A stretch of DNA of 64,000 bases from Nocardia vinacea (GCF_035920345.1 NZ_CP109149.1:6882001-6946000), one strand, 5' to 3'; positions 19,470 through 29,050 are shown, numbered from the stretch's first letter. Program-made: numbers and translations. Notes: generated by a model from the sequence alone, not told the origin.

Positions 19470-20507
19470 ATGCGATTCAGAGTTCTCGTTGCGGCGGCCG
19501 CCGCTGTGACGGTCGTCGGCACGGGAGTGAGCCTGGTGGCGCCTGCGGCCTCGGCCGCACCGATCAACAGCGCGGCCAAGGCACCGGACGGTTCCTACAT
19601 CGAGAAAGTAGAGCCCCTCGGCGACCGCAAGCTGCAGCTCGAGGTCCACTCCACGGCCATGGATCGGACGTTCCCGGTCCTGGTGGATCTACCCGCAGAC
19701 AACTCGGTCCCGCGCCCGACGCTGTATCTGGTCAACGGCGGCGGCGGTGGCGTCGACGGTAACGCCTCTTGGGACCAGAAGACCGACGCCAAACAATTCC
19801 TCGCCGACAAGAACGTCAACGTCGTCGAGCTGATCGGCGGCCGGTGGAGCTACTTCGCCGACTGGCGCGCGACCGATCCGGTTCTCGGCGTGAACAAATG
19901 GCAGACCTTCTACACCGAGGAGCTGCCACCGATCATCGATGCGGCGCTCGGCACCAACGGCAAGAACTCGATCGCGGGCTACTCGATGGCGGGGACATCG
20001 GTGCTGATGCTGGCGATCACCAAGCCCGGCCTGTTCCAGAATGTCGGCGCCTACAGCGGCTGTGCGCAGACCAGTGATCCGATCGGCCAGAAGTTCGTGC
20101 AGACCACGGTCGAAACGTGGGGCGGCGGTAACCCGGACAATATGTGGGGACCCGCGGACAACCCGCTCTGGCGAGCGAACGATCCGGTCCTGCACGCGGA
20201 CAAACTGCGCGGAACGAACCTCTGGGTTGCGGCGGGCGGCGGTCTGCCCGGCGCGCACGACGCTCCCGGCGACCCGTTCATCATGGGCGACGACAAGTAC
20301 AACCCGATCAGTGTGGCCAACCACGTCGTCGTCGGCGGCATCATCGAGGCGGCGATGAGCGCCTGCTCGCACAACCTCCAGAACCGGTTGAACCAGTTGG
20401 GAATTCCGGCGACATTCGACCTGCCCCCCACCGGCACGCACACCTGGGGCTACTGGCAGGACGACCTCAAGCAATCATGGCCGGTTCTGTCCAAAGATCT
20501 CTACTGA
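19470..20507 (+). CDS. Secreted esterase of the mycolyltransferase (antigen 85-like) family
   Basis: 345 residues with a classical signal peptide cut near ASAAPI (about residue 31). The alpha/beta-hydrolase nucleophile motif is GYSMAG, and the catalytic His is likely the one in TGTHTWGYW near the C terminus. The layout matches antigen 85/esterase D-type mycolyltransferases, which attach mycolic acids to the cell wall; a plain esterase is the alternative. ATG 19,470 is chosen because CAGGAG lies just upstream; the open frame back to 18,717 is a shadow of the previous gene. A strong hairpin follows. Confidence 0.88.
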   Translation: MRFRVLVAAAAAVTVVGTGVSLVAPAASAAPINSAAKAPDGSYIEKVEPLGDRKLQLEVHSTAMDRTFPVLVDLPADNSVPRPTLYLVNGGGGGVDGNASWDQKTDAKQFLADKNVNVVELIGGRWSYFADWRATDPVLGVNKWQTFYTEELPPIIDAALGTNGKNSIAGYSMAGTSVLMLAITKPGLFQNVGAYSGCAQTSDPIGQKFVQTTVETWGGGNPDNMWGPADNPLWRANDPVLHADKLRGTNLWVAAGGGLPGAHDAPGDPFIMGDDKYNPISVANHVVVGGIIEAAMSACSHNLQNRLNQLGIPATFDLPPTGTHTWGYWQDDLKQSWPVLSKDLY

Positions 20508-20550
20508 CCGACCCTGACCGGCCACAACTACCACCCATGTGACGGTATTC

Positions 20551-20587
20551 CTCGCCCCGACCTGGACCAGCCGCAGGTCGGGGCGAG
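20551..20587. terminator. Terminator between the esterase and the molybdate operon
   Basis: CTCGCCCCGACCTG (20,551-20,564) pairs perfectly with CAGGTCGGGGCGAG (20,574-20,587) around a nine-base loop. It sits 43 bases after the esterase stop and about 106 bases after the convergent modC stop, so it may serve both. Confidence 0.75.
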
Positions 20588-20693
20588 CTGTGTCCGATGC
20601 CGCAGCGACCGGCCATCACCTGTTGCGGCGACTGTCGCCACATCCCGGTCGCCGATTCGCAAGCCGTAGCGGCGGAGTCGTAACTGGGCCGTA

Positions 20694-21743
20694 TCACGCC
20701 GGGTAGGTGTGGATTTCGGTGGCCTTGACCGCGGCCCACAGGGGCGCTCCGATCTGAAGACGCAAATCGGCGACGGTCGCGGGGGTGACGTCGGCGAGCA
20801 CGGATGGGCTGCCATCGAGGCGAATCCGGGTGGTGTTGGCGTGCTGTTCGAGCCCGACCACGGTGACCGGCCAGGTATTTCGCGGGCTGCCCGTTGGTTG
20901 TTCGAGGTGCAGGCTCACCGCGCTCGGCGGGAACGCGACATGTACAGCGCCCTGGGCAGGCTCGGCGACCGTGAGTGCGCCGCCGTCATCGAGATCGATG
21001 GCATTGCCGTGGGCGCTGCCGCGATAAAGATTGAGGCCCACCAGGTTTGCGACATAGTCCGAGCGTGGTCTGCGGGCGACCTCGCTGGGCGGGCCTTCCT
21101 GAATGATGCTGCCGTTTTCGACGATGACGAGGCGGTCGGCCAGCACCATGGCATCGAGCGGGTCATGGGTGACCAGCACGGTGTGTCCGGTGTAGTCGGC
21201 GAGATGGTGGGCGAGGTCGGCGCGAACCTGCAAACGGGTGCTGGCGTCGAGTGCCGCCAACGGTTCATCCAGCAGCAGCAGCCGCGGATCGGTGGCCAGC
21301 GCACGGGCCAGCGCGACACGTTGCGCTTGACCGCCCGACAGCGCACGCGGTTTGGCGTGCAGGTGCTCGGCGAGGCCGACTCGGTCGAGCCAATACTTCG
21401 CGCGGTCGCGCGCGGCCCGGCGGTGCTGCCCGCGGGCGCGCAGCCCGAAGGCGACATTGTCCTGGGCGGACATGTGCGCGAACAGCAGGTAATCCTGGAA
21501 TACGACGCCGATCGCGCGCCGCTCAGCCGGGATGAACAGCTTCGGCGGTGCGTCCCAAGTGTTTTCGTCGAGACGAATGCTGCCACCGGTGAGTGGGGTG
21601 AGTCCGGCCAGCGCCCGCAGCGCGGTGGTCTTGCCCGCACCGTTGGGACCCAGCAGTGCGACGACTTCGCCCGGTGCCACGCTGAGGGTGATATCGAGTT
21701 CGAATTTGTCTCGGGTGACGCGTATTTCGGCATCGAGTGTCAT
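20694..21743 (-). CDS. modC: Molybdate ABC transporter ATPase
   Basis: ATP-hydrolysing subunit of the molybdate importer, 349 residues. Walker A GPNGAGKT, signature LSGGQAQRVALARAL and Walker B LLLLDEPLAALD are intact. The last 70 residues form a Mop/TOBE domain that binds oxyanion and regulates transport. ATG 21,743 overlaps the modB stop (ATGA) and has GAGGAG upstream, so it is preferred over the slightly longer frame. Last gene of a four-gene coupled operon. Confidence 0.93.
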   Translation of the reverse strand: MTLDAEIRVTRDKFELDITLSVAPGEVVALLGPNGAGKTTALRALAGLTPLTGGSIRLDENTWDAPPKLFIPAERRAIGVVFQDYLLFAHMSAQDNVAFGLRARGQHRRAARDRAKYWLDRVGLAEHLHAKPRALSGGQAQRVALARALATDPRLLLLDEPLAALDASTRLQVRADLAHHLADYTGHTVLVTHDPLDAMVLADRLVIVENGSIIQEGPPSEVARRPRSDYVANLVGLNLYRGSAHGNAIDLDDGGALTVAEPAQGAVHVAFPPSAVSLHLEQPTGSPRNTWPVTVVGLEQHANTTRIRLDGSPSVLADVTPATVADLRLQIGAPLWAAVKATEIHTYPA

Positions 21744-22555
21744 AGCGCTCCTCGCGTCCACCGGTCCCGCAGCGCGGCCAATACGACCACCGACACGGTG
21801 AGCAGCACCAAGCTGAGCACGATCGCGTCCTCGGGATCGGTTTCCAATGCGAGGTAGACCGCCAGCGGCATGGTCGTCGTCGTACCAGGAAAGTTGCCCG
21901 CGAAGGTGATCGTGGCGCCGAACTCACCGAGCGCACGGGCCCAGCACAGCACCGCACCCGCGATCACACCCGGCATCACCGAGGGCAAGGTGACCCGCCG
22001 GAAAGTCAGCCAACGCGACGCGCCCAGAGTGGCGGCGGCTTCTTCGTAGCGGGGATCAGCTCCCCGCAAAGCACCCTCGACGGAAATCACCAGAAACGGC
22101 ATCGCCACGAATGCTTCGGCGACGACGACCCCGGCGGTGGTGAAAGGCAGTGAGACACCGAACCACTCGTACAGATAGCGGCCGATGATCCCGCGCCTGC
22201 CCAATACCAGCAGCAACGCGACACCGCCGACCACCGGCGGCAGCACCAGCGGGACCGTCACCAGCGCCCGTACGAACCCGAGCCCGGGGATCTCACCGCG
22301 AGCGAGCAACCACGCCAAGGGAATCCCGAAAACAAGGCAGACGACAGTCGCCGAGCTCGCACACACCAGCGAAAGGCGCAGCGCCTGGCCGACTTCGGCG
22401 CTGAACAAACGGTCGGGCAGACCGCGCCAAGGCGCGCGCAGCAGCAGCCCGGCCAGCGGCAACAACAGAAACGCCAAACCGCAGACGGCGGGCAGCACGA
22501 GAACGAGCGGTCGCCGCCCGCGCGCCACCCGCCGCCGGCCCGAAGTTCGGATCAC
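21740..22555 (-). CDS. modB: Molybdate ABC transporter permease
   Basis: Inner-membrane permease, 271 residues, with about six helices. The EAA loop reads YEEAAATLGAS, where it meets the ATPase. GTG 22,555 overlaps the modA stop (GTGA), and the stop overlaps the modC start. ModB-type features include the LPPVVGGVALLLVLG stretch. A basic N terminus of 17 residues faces the cytoplasm. Confidence 0.94.
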   Translation of the reverse strand: MIRTSGRRRVARGRRPLVLVLPAVCGLAFLLLPLAGLLLRAPWRGLPDRLFSAEVGQALRLSLVCASSATVVCLVFGIPLAWLLARGEIPGLGFVRALVTVPLVLPPVVGGVALLLVLGRRGIIGRYLYEWFGVSLPFTTAGVVVAEAFVAMPFLVISVEGALRGADPRYEEAAATLGASRWLTFRRVTLPSVMPGVIAGAVLCWARALGEFGATITFAGNFPGTTTTMPLAVYLALETDPEDAIVLSLVLLTVSVVVLAALRDRWTRGAL

Positions 22556-23331
22556 GGGTTGTCGAATCCCGCCTTGGTGAACACCGTGCGTGCTCGGTCG
22601 GACCGGACGAACTCGACGAACGCCGCGGCGGCCGCGGAGTTGGGTGCCTTGGCCAGCGGCGCTACCGGATAGTCGTTGATCGCCTTGTCCGCCTCGGGGA
22701 AGTCGATGCCCTCCACCTTGTCACCGGCAGCCTCGACATCGGTGCGGTAGACGAGCGCGGCATCCACCTCACCGAGGGTGACCTTCGTCAGTACTGCCTT
22801 GACGTCGGCCTCACGGGTGTCGGGCTGCGGGTGCACGCCGGCGACCTCGAATACGCTCTTCGCGGCGGCACCACATGGCACCTGTTCGGCACACAGCGCG
22901 ATCTTGGGTTCGGTCTTGCCGAAGTCGGCCAGTCCGGTGATATGGCCGGGATTGCCCTTGGGGACCGCGATTTCGAGACGGTTGCGAACGAACGTCACCG
23001 GCGTTGCCGTGATATCGCCGGCGTCGACGACCTGCTGCATATTCTTCGGCGCGGCCGAGGCGAACACATCGACCGGGGCGCCCTGCTTGATCTGCTGGGC
23101 CAGCGCCGAACTCGCACCGAAGCTGTACACAACCTCGACTCCGGGATGAGCGGCCTCGAACTGCTTGCCCAACTCGGTGAACGTCTCGGTCAACGATGCG
23201 GCCGCGAATACCGTCACCGTGCCGGAAATCTTGTCGGTGGGGGCCGGATCGGACGACTTGTCCGATCCACAACCGACCAATGTCAATGCGACAGCTCCGG
23301 TCAGAGCAACCGCGCTCAGCGAGCGAATCAT
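22552..23331 (-). CDS. modA: Molybdate-binding lipoprotein
   Basis: Periplasm-side binding protein of the molybdate importer, 259 residues from ATG 23,331. The lipobox LVGC places the lipidated Cys at residue 21. The mature N terminus has TVTVFAAASLTETF, the hallmark ModA strand with the anion-contacting Ser. SFGASSALAQQIKQGAPVDVFASA follows. A TTG at 23,340 that overlaps the upstream stop (TTGA) is an alternative start. Coupled to modB by GTGA. Confidence 0.93.
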   Translation of the reverse strand: MIRSLSAVALTGAVALTLVGCGSDKSSDPAPTDKISGTVTVFAAASLTETFTELGKQFEAAHPGVEVVYSFGASSALAQQIKQGAPVDVFASAAPKNMQQVVDAGDITATPVTFVRNRLEIAVPKGNPGHITGLADFGKTEPKIALCAEQVPCGAAAKSVFEVAGVHPQPDTREADVKAVLTKVTLGEVDAALVYRTDVEAAGDKVEGIDFPEADKAINDYPVAPLAKAPNSAAAAAFVEFVRSDRARTVFTKAGFDNP

Positions 23332-23336
23332 CCTCG

Positions 23337-23747
23337 TCAACTTTCCGGGATTTCTACAACAACATGGGTGGACTTGACCGACGCGACCGCGATGCTGCCG
23401 ACCTCCAGGCCGAGTTCGTCGACCGAGTCCCGACTCAGCAGCGACACCAATCTGAACGGCCCGGCTTGCATCTCGACCTGAGCCATCACCGTGTCCTTCA
23501 CGATGCGTGTCACGATCCCGCGCATCCGATTCCGCGCCGAGACCGCCACCGTGGCACCCGGCTCCGGGGCCTCCGAGTTGGCCCGCAGAAATTCCGCCAG
23601 CTCGCGGCCGCTCACCCCCTTGCGCCCGTTATCCAGCTGAATCGCGTTGAGTCGGCCCTGATCGATATACCGCCGCACGGTGTCATCGCTGACACCCATC
23701 AACGCAGCAACCTCACTGATCCGCAGATTCGACACGATTGGCAGCAT
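23337..23747 (-). CDS. HTH-Mop molybdate-binding regulator
   Basis: 136 residues. The first 55 form an excisionase/MerR-type helix-turn-helix (RISEVAALMGVSDDTVRRYIDQG). The last 70 form one Mop (TOBE) domain, SARNRMRGIVTRIVKDTVMAQVEM. This looks like a one-protein molybdate sensor and regulator. It is first in the operon and its stop overlaps the alternative modA start. The start could also be the GTG six codons in. It is a different architecture from ModE, which has a LysR-like HTH and two Mop domains. Confidence 0.87.
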   Translation of the reverse strand: MLPIVSNLRISEVAALMGVSDDTVRRYIDQGRLNAIQLDNGRKGVSGRELAEFLRANSEAPEPGATVAVSARNRMRGIVTRIVKDTVMAQVEMQAGPFRLVSLLSRDSVDELGLEVGSIAVASVKSTHVVVEIPES

Positions 23748-23926
23748 ATTGCCGTATCCGCGGAATGCATAGCCGAATGCACACGCGCCAGCGGATCGTT
23801 ATCCATACCTTTCGCGGCGGGCTCAGGCCGTGAGAGTTATCCGAAACACGACGTCACCGACGACCTACACCACGTCGGCACACGATCCGACTCCGGCAAC
23901 CCTGTGAGGTTCCGTTCGGCTTGCTG

Positions 23927-25474
23927 CTAGCCGACCGGCACGGTCACGCCAGAGGACGACGGCGCGCCGTGCAGGACCAGCCGGCTCGGGGTGTCGTTCT
24001 TCTTGTCGTTTTTCTTGCCGTTCTTGTCCTTGCCGGGCAGGTCGAAGGCCAGCCGAATCGTGCGGGTACTGCCGGGATCGATCTGGTCGACACCGGTGCC
24101 GGACGGGTTCAGTTCGGTGGTCGCAGTCACGTCGGGGACGAGGGAGCGGCCAGCGGCAGTGATCAGGCGCTGGTCGGCGATGCGGAAGACTTGGCCATGT
24201 TGTGAGACGTTCGTGACCGACAGCGTCACGATGGTGTAGGAACCACCCGGGGCTACCGAACCGGTGCGACTCACATTGGACGCGACCTCGGTCACGAGGA
24301 AAGCAAAGTTCCCGTCACGAACCGCACCAGCCGGAACCGGGGATTGCCCACCGGTCGAGTGCGGCGGCCATTCGGTCGAGGCAGCAGCGGTCGTCGCCGC
24401 GCCTGGAGCGGAGTCGGACCCGAGGTCGCTGTTCAGCAGCCACAGTGCCGCTGCAGCCACAAGTGCTAGACCGGTGGCGATCGGTAACCATCGGCGCACC
24501 AACAGCTTTCGCCGAGGCGCTGGTGAGAGTGTCCGGGGCTCGGGCGATTGCGGCGCCGACCGGGGCTCGGCCAAGGTCGGGGGCGGGCCGACGGCGGTAA
24601 TAACTCGAGTAAGCGGGTGACTGCCCGATCTCGCAGAGGCCGGTTGCGCCGACACGGGCCCGCCCAAAGCCGCACCTGCCGCGGCGGCGAACTCCCCCGC
24701 GCTGGCATAGCGTTGCCCCGGTTCCTTGGCCATCCCGCGGGCGATAACAGCGTCCAGCGCCGGCGAGACACCTCCGGCAGCCCGTGACGCACGCGGGGGT
24801 TCGGACATCAAATGCGCATGCATCTGCTGTGCCGGGTCACCCTCGCCATACGGCAGCTTCCCGGTGAGGGTTTCATACAGCACGCAGGCCAGCGAGTAGA
24901 CATCCGAACGGGCATCGGCCGTGCCGGTGAATCGCTCCGGCGCCATATAGCCCAACGTGCCCACCACCAAGCCGGTCGCCGTGAGGGCGCTGCCATCCAC
25001 GGCGCGGGCGATACCGAAGTCGATCAAATATACGAAACCGCTGGTGTCCTCGAGGATATTGCCCGGCTTCACATCCCGATGAACAAGCCCCGCCGCATGA
25101 GCGGCATCCAGCCCCTCCGCCGCTTGGGTGATGACCTCGACCGCCCGAGCCGACACCAACGCACCCGACCGCAGCCGCGTGGCCAGATCAATGCCCTCGA
25201 TGTAGTCCATCTCCAAAAACAGATGACCATCGACCTCACCGAAAGCGTGAATCGGCACGACGTGTGGGTTGCGCACCTGGGCGCCCAGCCGCGCCTCCCG
25301 CTCGAAACGGCGCCGATAGCCCGGATCGGCGGAATACGCCGCGGACAACACCTTCAACGCGACGGTGCCACCGGCGCGGTCGCGCGCCAGCCACACCTCA
25401 CCCATACCGCCACGACCCACCAAGCGTTCGAGGTGGTAATTCCCGAACGAGCCGCCAGCGCTCTGCACCGACAC
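23927..25474 (-). CDS. Receptor-type serine/threonine protein kinase
   Basis: 515-residue Pkn-type kinase. The cytoplasmic kinase domain covers residues 13-275: glycine loop GRGGMGEV (20-27), catalytic Lys 41, HRDVKPGN with Asp 134, DFG 152-154 and APE 178-180. A Pro-rich linker leads to one transmembrane helix (about 329-348). The outer domain of about 130 residues, with repeated strands such as VTEVASNVSRTGSV, resembles DUF4352-type sensor domains. The tail is Lys/Asn-rich (KNGKKNDKKND). All catalytic residues are intact. Its substrate and signal are unknown; it is not in an operon. Confidence 0.95.
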   Translation of the reverse strand: MSVQSAGGSFGNYHLERLVGRGGMGEVWLARDRAGGTVALKVLSAAYSADPGYRRRFEREARLGAQVRNPHVVPIHAFGEVDGHLFLEMDYIEGIDLATRLRSGALVSARAVEVITQAAEGLDAAHAAGLVHRDVKPGNILEDTSGFVYLIDFGIARAVDGSALTATGLVVGTLGYMAPERFTGTADARSDVYSLACVLYETLTGKLPYGEGDPAQQMHAHLMSEPPRASRAAGGVSPALDAVIARGMAKEPGQRYASAGEFAAAAGAALGGPVSAQPASARSGSHPLTRVITAVGPPPTLAEPRSAPQSPEPRTLSPAPRRKLLVRRWLPIATGLALVAAAALWLLNSDLGSDSAPGAATTAAASTEWPPHSTGGQSPVPAGAVRDGNFAFLVTEVASNVSRTGSVAPGGSYTIVTLSVTNVSQHGQVFRIADQRLITAAGRSLVPDVTATTELNPSGTGVDQIDPGSTRTIRLAFDLPGKDKNGKKNDKKNDTPSRLVLHGAPSSSGVTVPVG

Positions 25475-25518
25475 ACTCCGACCGTATCGCTGCGAATAGA
25501 TGCCCCCGCGACCGGGAG

Positions 25519-25630
25519 AGCGGATGACGGGATTCGAACCCTGTTTCGACGGTTCACAAGAACGCTGGTCAACAGCCTGAGTTAACCCAAATGTTGGGCC
25601 TCAACAGACCTTTCAGAACTTTTCAGTACT
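25519..25630 (-). repeat. attachment-site-like repeat A: tRNA-Gly 3' end plus element arm
   Basis: Bases 25,519-25,540 are the reverse complement of the last part of a tRNA-Gly(UCC)-type gene (T loop plus acceptor ending CATCCGCT). No anticodon or 5' half follows. From the T loop rightwards, 25,531-25,630 aligns without gaps to 49,631-49,730, with about 82 of 100 positions the same by eye, including a run of 30 nearly unbroken bases with the dyad CCCAAATGTTGGG. This is what the left end of an element integrated into a tRNA gene looks like. Confidence 0.65.
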
Positions 25631-25757
25631 GGGACAACAGGTGTCGCCGTGCCAAGCGCTGACGCCTTCCTTGACGGCGATGGCGGCGATGACCAGGGCG
25701 GCGAGTTTCGCCTAGGGGCTTGACCTTGCCCCCGGGGCAGTGTTCGAGCATGGTGGC

Positions 25758-27137
25758 ATGAACGAGATAACCCAGGAACTTTCGGAATTCGTTGCGGCCT
25801 CGGCCGAGAAGTTGGGCGTACCGGGCGTCGCCGTCGGGGTGTTGGTCGGTGGTCGAGAAGACTTCGCGTGCCAGGGGGTGACGAGCGTGGACAATCCGCT
25901 TCCGGTGGACCGGGACACAATGTTCGTGGTCGGGTCTGTGAGTAAGACATTCACCGCGACCGCGTTGATGCGGCTGGTCGCCGAGGGCCGGGTGGAGTTG
26001 GACGCGCCGGTGCGTCGGTATGTCCCGGAATTCGCCGCCGCTGATGCGGCCACGGACGAGATCACCGTATTGCGGCTGCTCAACCATACGGCGGGGTTGG
26101 AATGGCGCCTCAGTGACGACACCGGCGAAGGAGACGACGCCTTAGCGCGGCACGCGGTGAAACTGGCCGAGTCGCAGCTGATCGGAAACCCGGGAGCGCG
26201 CGCGTCGTACAGCCAGGCGGGGTTCAACCTGGCCGGCCGGATCGTCGAGAACGTCACCGGATCGAGCTTCGAACGGGCCATCGCGTCGCTGTTGTTCGAA
26301 CCGCTCGGGCTGGCACACAGCTGCTACGCGATCAACGACGTCATGACCCGACGGTTCGCGGTGGGCCACAACGTCGATGCGAACGGTGCGCTCGCGGTCG
26401 CCGGGCAGTGGAAGGACAACCGCGCCAACAACCCCGGTGGCGGCGTGGTGACGTCCGTGGGTGATTTGCTGCGTTGGGCGCGGTTCCATCTGGGTGACGG
26501 CCAGACCGAGGGCGGCGAGCGCATTCTGCCCACCGAACTGCTGCACCGGATGCGGGAGCAGACGGTGCAACTGCGTGGAAGCACACTGGGTGACGCGTTC
26601 GGCATCTGCTGGTTCCTGCGCGAGGCGGACGGTGTCGCGACCATCGGGCATGGCGGGTCGGCCAATGGCCAGTTCGCCGACTTGCTCGTCGTGCCGGAGC
26701 GGAATTTCGCCGTCGCCGTGATGTCGAACGCGGGCCCGGACGCGGGCCTCGCATTCAACCGAGCCGTGGTGAAGTGGGTGCTCGAACACTACCTCGGCGT
26801 GGTTGAACGCGACCCCGAACCGCTGCCCTACGAGAGGGCACGGGCAACGGAGATCCTCGGACATTACGACAACGAGATGATGCGGCTCACCCTCGACACC
26901 GACGGGACCGGCTTGACGATCGAATGCGCCATCAAACCGGAGATACGTGCCGCCGCGGACACCCAACTGCCGCCCGACCTGCCACCCGCTACTCTCGGCC
27001 TGCTGCCCGGTGACGCGGACGAGTACATCGTCACAGGCGGCGGTCTGCAAGGACAACGCGGGTTCTTCACCCGTGACGAATCCGGCGCCGTGGCCGGAAT
27101 CGATCTCGCCGGTCGGCTGTTCGCCCGGGTGCGATGA
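25758..27137 (+). CDS. Serine hydrolase of the class C beta-lactamase/PBP-like family
   Basis: 459 residues, cytoplasmic-looking (no signal peptide). The nucleophile motif is S60-V-S-K63 (VVGSVSKTF), the second motif is YSQ (in place of YxN), and HGG replaces the KTG box, as in esterase EstB-like members. A C-terminal domain of about 100 residues follows. ATG 25,758 is chosen, though GTG 25,740 is also possible. Probably an esterase or peptidase rather than a true beta-lactamase. It is followed 39 bp later by a MerR gene. Confidence 0.86.
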   Translation: MNEITQELSEFVAASAEKLGVPGVAVGVLVGGREDFACQGVTSVDNPLPVDRDTMFVVGSVSKTFTATALMRLVAEGRVELDAPVRRYVPEFAAADAATDEITVLRLLNHTAGLEWRLSDDTGEGDDALARHAVKLAESQLIGNPGARASYSQAGFNLAGRIVENVTGSSFERAIASLLFEPLGLAHSCYAINDVMTRRFAVGHNVDANGALAVAGQWKDNRANNPGGGVVTSVGDLLRWARFHLGDGQTEGGERILPTELLHRMREQTVQLRGSTLGDAFGICWFLREADGVATIGHGGSANGQFADLLVVPERNFAVAVMSNAGPDAGLAFNRAVVKWVLEHYLGVVERDPEPLPYERARATEILGHYDNEMMRLTLDTDGTGLTIECAIKPEIRAAADTQLPPDLPPATLGLLPGDADEYIVTGGGLQGQRGFFTRDESGAVAGIDLAGRLFARVR

Positions 27138-27176
27138 CAGCCGCGGATAGGTGGCACACCCTCGAAGGAGACGCGC

Positions 27177-27908
27177 ATGATCACAATCGGCCAGCTCGCG
27201 CGGTATGCGGGTGTGACGATCAAGGCCGTGCGCGTCTACCACGAGCGCGACCTACTCCCCGAGCCGCCGCGCGACTCCTCCGGCTATCGCCGCTACCGTG
27301 CCGAAGACGCCATCGATCTGGTCAAGATCAAGACACTGGCGCAGGCCGGCGTGCCCTTGGCGCGTGTCAAGGAATTGCTCACCGCGAACTCCGACGAGTT
27401 CGCGGCGGCGATCGCCGAGATCGACCGCATGCTCGTCGAACGCGCCGAGGAGATCCGCCGAACCCGTGAGCGGATCGCCGAATTGGGTTCCGGCGACCGA
27501 CTGTTCGTGTCCACCGAAGTCACCGAGTACCTCGATCGCCTGCAACAACTCGGGGTCAGCGACCGGGCAGTCCGGATGGAGCGCGACCTCTGGATTTTGC
27601 TGCAATCGGTCGCCCCGAAACAGGCGGCGGGCTGGGTCGCCGACAAGCTCGACGCCATCGACGACACGGAATTCGCAGCCATCTACCTCGACTACGACGC
27701 AGCATTCGACTGGTCCCCCGACGACCCGCGCCTGGCGAACCTGGCCGACCGCACCCGACGGTGGCTGACCGGCAGACGCACCGGAGCAGGCCGGACAACC
27801 CCGACGCTGGATCCGAAGCTGATCCGCCTGGTGAACGAATCCGTCGGAATCACCTCGCCCGCCTGGGAACGGCTAGCGCAGATCACCCAGAATTCTACGA
27901 CCGTGTAA
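27177..27908 (+). CDS. MerR-family transcriptional regulator
   Basis: 243 residues. The N-terminal MerR DNA-binding domain reads TIGQLARYAGVTIKAVRVYHERDLL, followed by the GYRRY wing and a dimerisation helix (about 80-115). The C-terminal half is a helical effector domain. A strong GAAGGAG lies before the ATG. Co-directional with the serine hydrolase, so probably one operon, with the regulator reporting on the hydrolase's substrate or product. Confidence 0.9.
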   Translation: MITIGQLARYAGVTIKAVRVYHERDLLPEPPRDSSGYRRYRAEDAIDLVKIKTLAQAGVPLARVKELLTANSDEFAAAIAEIDRMLVERAEEIRRTRERIAELGSGDRLFVSTEVTEYLDRLQQLGVSDRAVRMERDLWILLQSVAPKQAAGWVADKLDAIDDTEFAAIYLDYDAAFDWSPDDPRLANLADRTRRWLTGRRTGAGRTTPTLDPKLIRLVNESVGITSPAWERLAQITQNSTTV

Positions 27909-28079
27909 CGCTCGCGTCTCAGCGTCAGATCGACACGCTCCAGAACCTATGCGACTGGCAGAAGACAAGGAGTTCCGACTGCGCCATCAACGTAGCCTGT
28001 TCCGTTTCAAGAGCGGGCTGTTGGCGTTTGTAGAGACTTCAGTTTGGCACCTCTGCGCGGCTGAATTGACTGTGCCCGT

Positions 28080-28420
28080 TCAGATCTCCCGGTACCGCGC
28101 CAGAACCTGTTTCACAACATCCGTAACCGGTACTTCCTCGGCCAGGCTGGTCCACATGTAGGCGTCGTCTTCGGTCAGCTGCACTGTGTCGGTACTCGTC
28201 GACCGTGAAGTTGAACTGACGGCTCTTCTTGCCGCTGCCGGACTGGTAGTCGAACTCGCCGGAGGTAGTTCGTGATGGTGGTGACGTCGAGACCAGTCTC
28301 CTCCTTACCTTTCCCGGATCGACTCGCAGGCCATTTCGCGCCGGGCACGTGGAACGTGCTACTCACGTTGCAGACCGATCCGTTCCTCGAACGGGCCCAC
28401 GTCGGCCAGCCCCACGACCA
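28080..28420 (-). pseudogene. NUDIX hydrolase pseudogene
   Basis: Read on the minus strand the region encodes pieces of a NUDIX protein in different frames. First comes SIREGKEETGLDV (the end of the NUDIX box), then GEFDYQSGSGKKSRQFNFTVDE, then VQLTEDDAYMWTSL to the stop at 28,080. At least two frameshifts separate these blocks, near 28,250 and 28,195, and probably a third in the NUDIX box. The N-terminal part is not recognisable. A broken gene, not a sequencing slip, given several lesions. The stretch 27,909-28,079 holds nothing else I can support. Confidence 0.7.
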
Positions 28421-28492
28421 CACTCACCGGATGGGCGTTCTCATCGCGACGAAGTCCCCGGACAAACCACACGAAAGGCGGATCCAGCCTCG

Positions 28493-29050
28493 ATGAAGCA
28501 CGAGTACGAAGCCAAGTTCCTGGCCATCGATGTCGACGCCGTACGCACCAAGCTCACCGCTCTTGGTGCCACCCAGTCGTTCGCACGAATGCTATTGACC
28601 CGCAAGATATTCGAGAATGATGCGCTCGCCCGCGGCGCGTGGGTGCGGCTCCGGGATGAGGGCTCTCGCTCGACGCTCACCCTCAAGCAAGTCACCGATG
28701 CCAGCACAATCGACGGCACCACCGAGATCGAAACGACCGTCGGTGATCTGCACGCCATGGCCGAAATCCTGACCAAGCTCGGCCTGCAAGAGCTCCGCTA
28801 CCAGGAGAACTACCGCGAAGAATGGCAGCTGGGCGACGTGGTGTTCGACCTCGATACCTGGCCGGACCTGCCGACTTTCTTGGAGATCGAGGGACCGGAC
28901 GAAGCAGCGGTCCGCCACGCAGCGGACCAACTCGGCCTCGACTACGCCGAGGCGCGCTTCGGCAGCGTCGATGAAATCTACAAGAGCGAGACCAGCCGCG
29001 ACATTCTCACCGAACCGACACTGCTATTCAGCGATACCACCGGGGCCTAG
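28493..29050 (+). CDS. CYTH-domain protein (CyaB/ThTPase-like)
   Basis: 185 residues. The N terminus carries the ExExK signature of the CYTH superfamily (HEYEAKF), and further alternating Glu/Arg/Lys strands (WVRLRDEG, TLTLKQV, TEIETTV, FLEIEGP) build the triphosphate tunnel. Members are class IV adenylate cyclases, thiamine triphosphatases or inorganic triphosphatases; which one applies is open. ATG 28,493 begins at the motif and is preferred over the longer frame. Stands alone. Confidence 0.85.
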   Translation: MKHEYEAKFLAIDVDAVRTKLTALGATQSFARMLLTRKIFENDALARGAWVRLRDEGSRSTLTLKQVTDASTIDGTTEIETTVGDLHAMAEILTKLGLQELRYQENYREEWQLGDVVFDLDTWPDLPTFLEIEGPDEAAVRHAADQLGLDYAEARFGSVDEIYKSETSRDILTEPTLLFSDTTGA

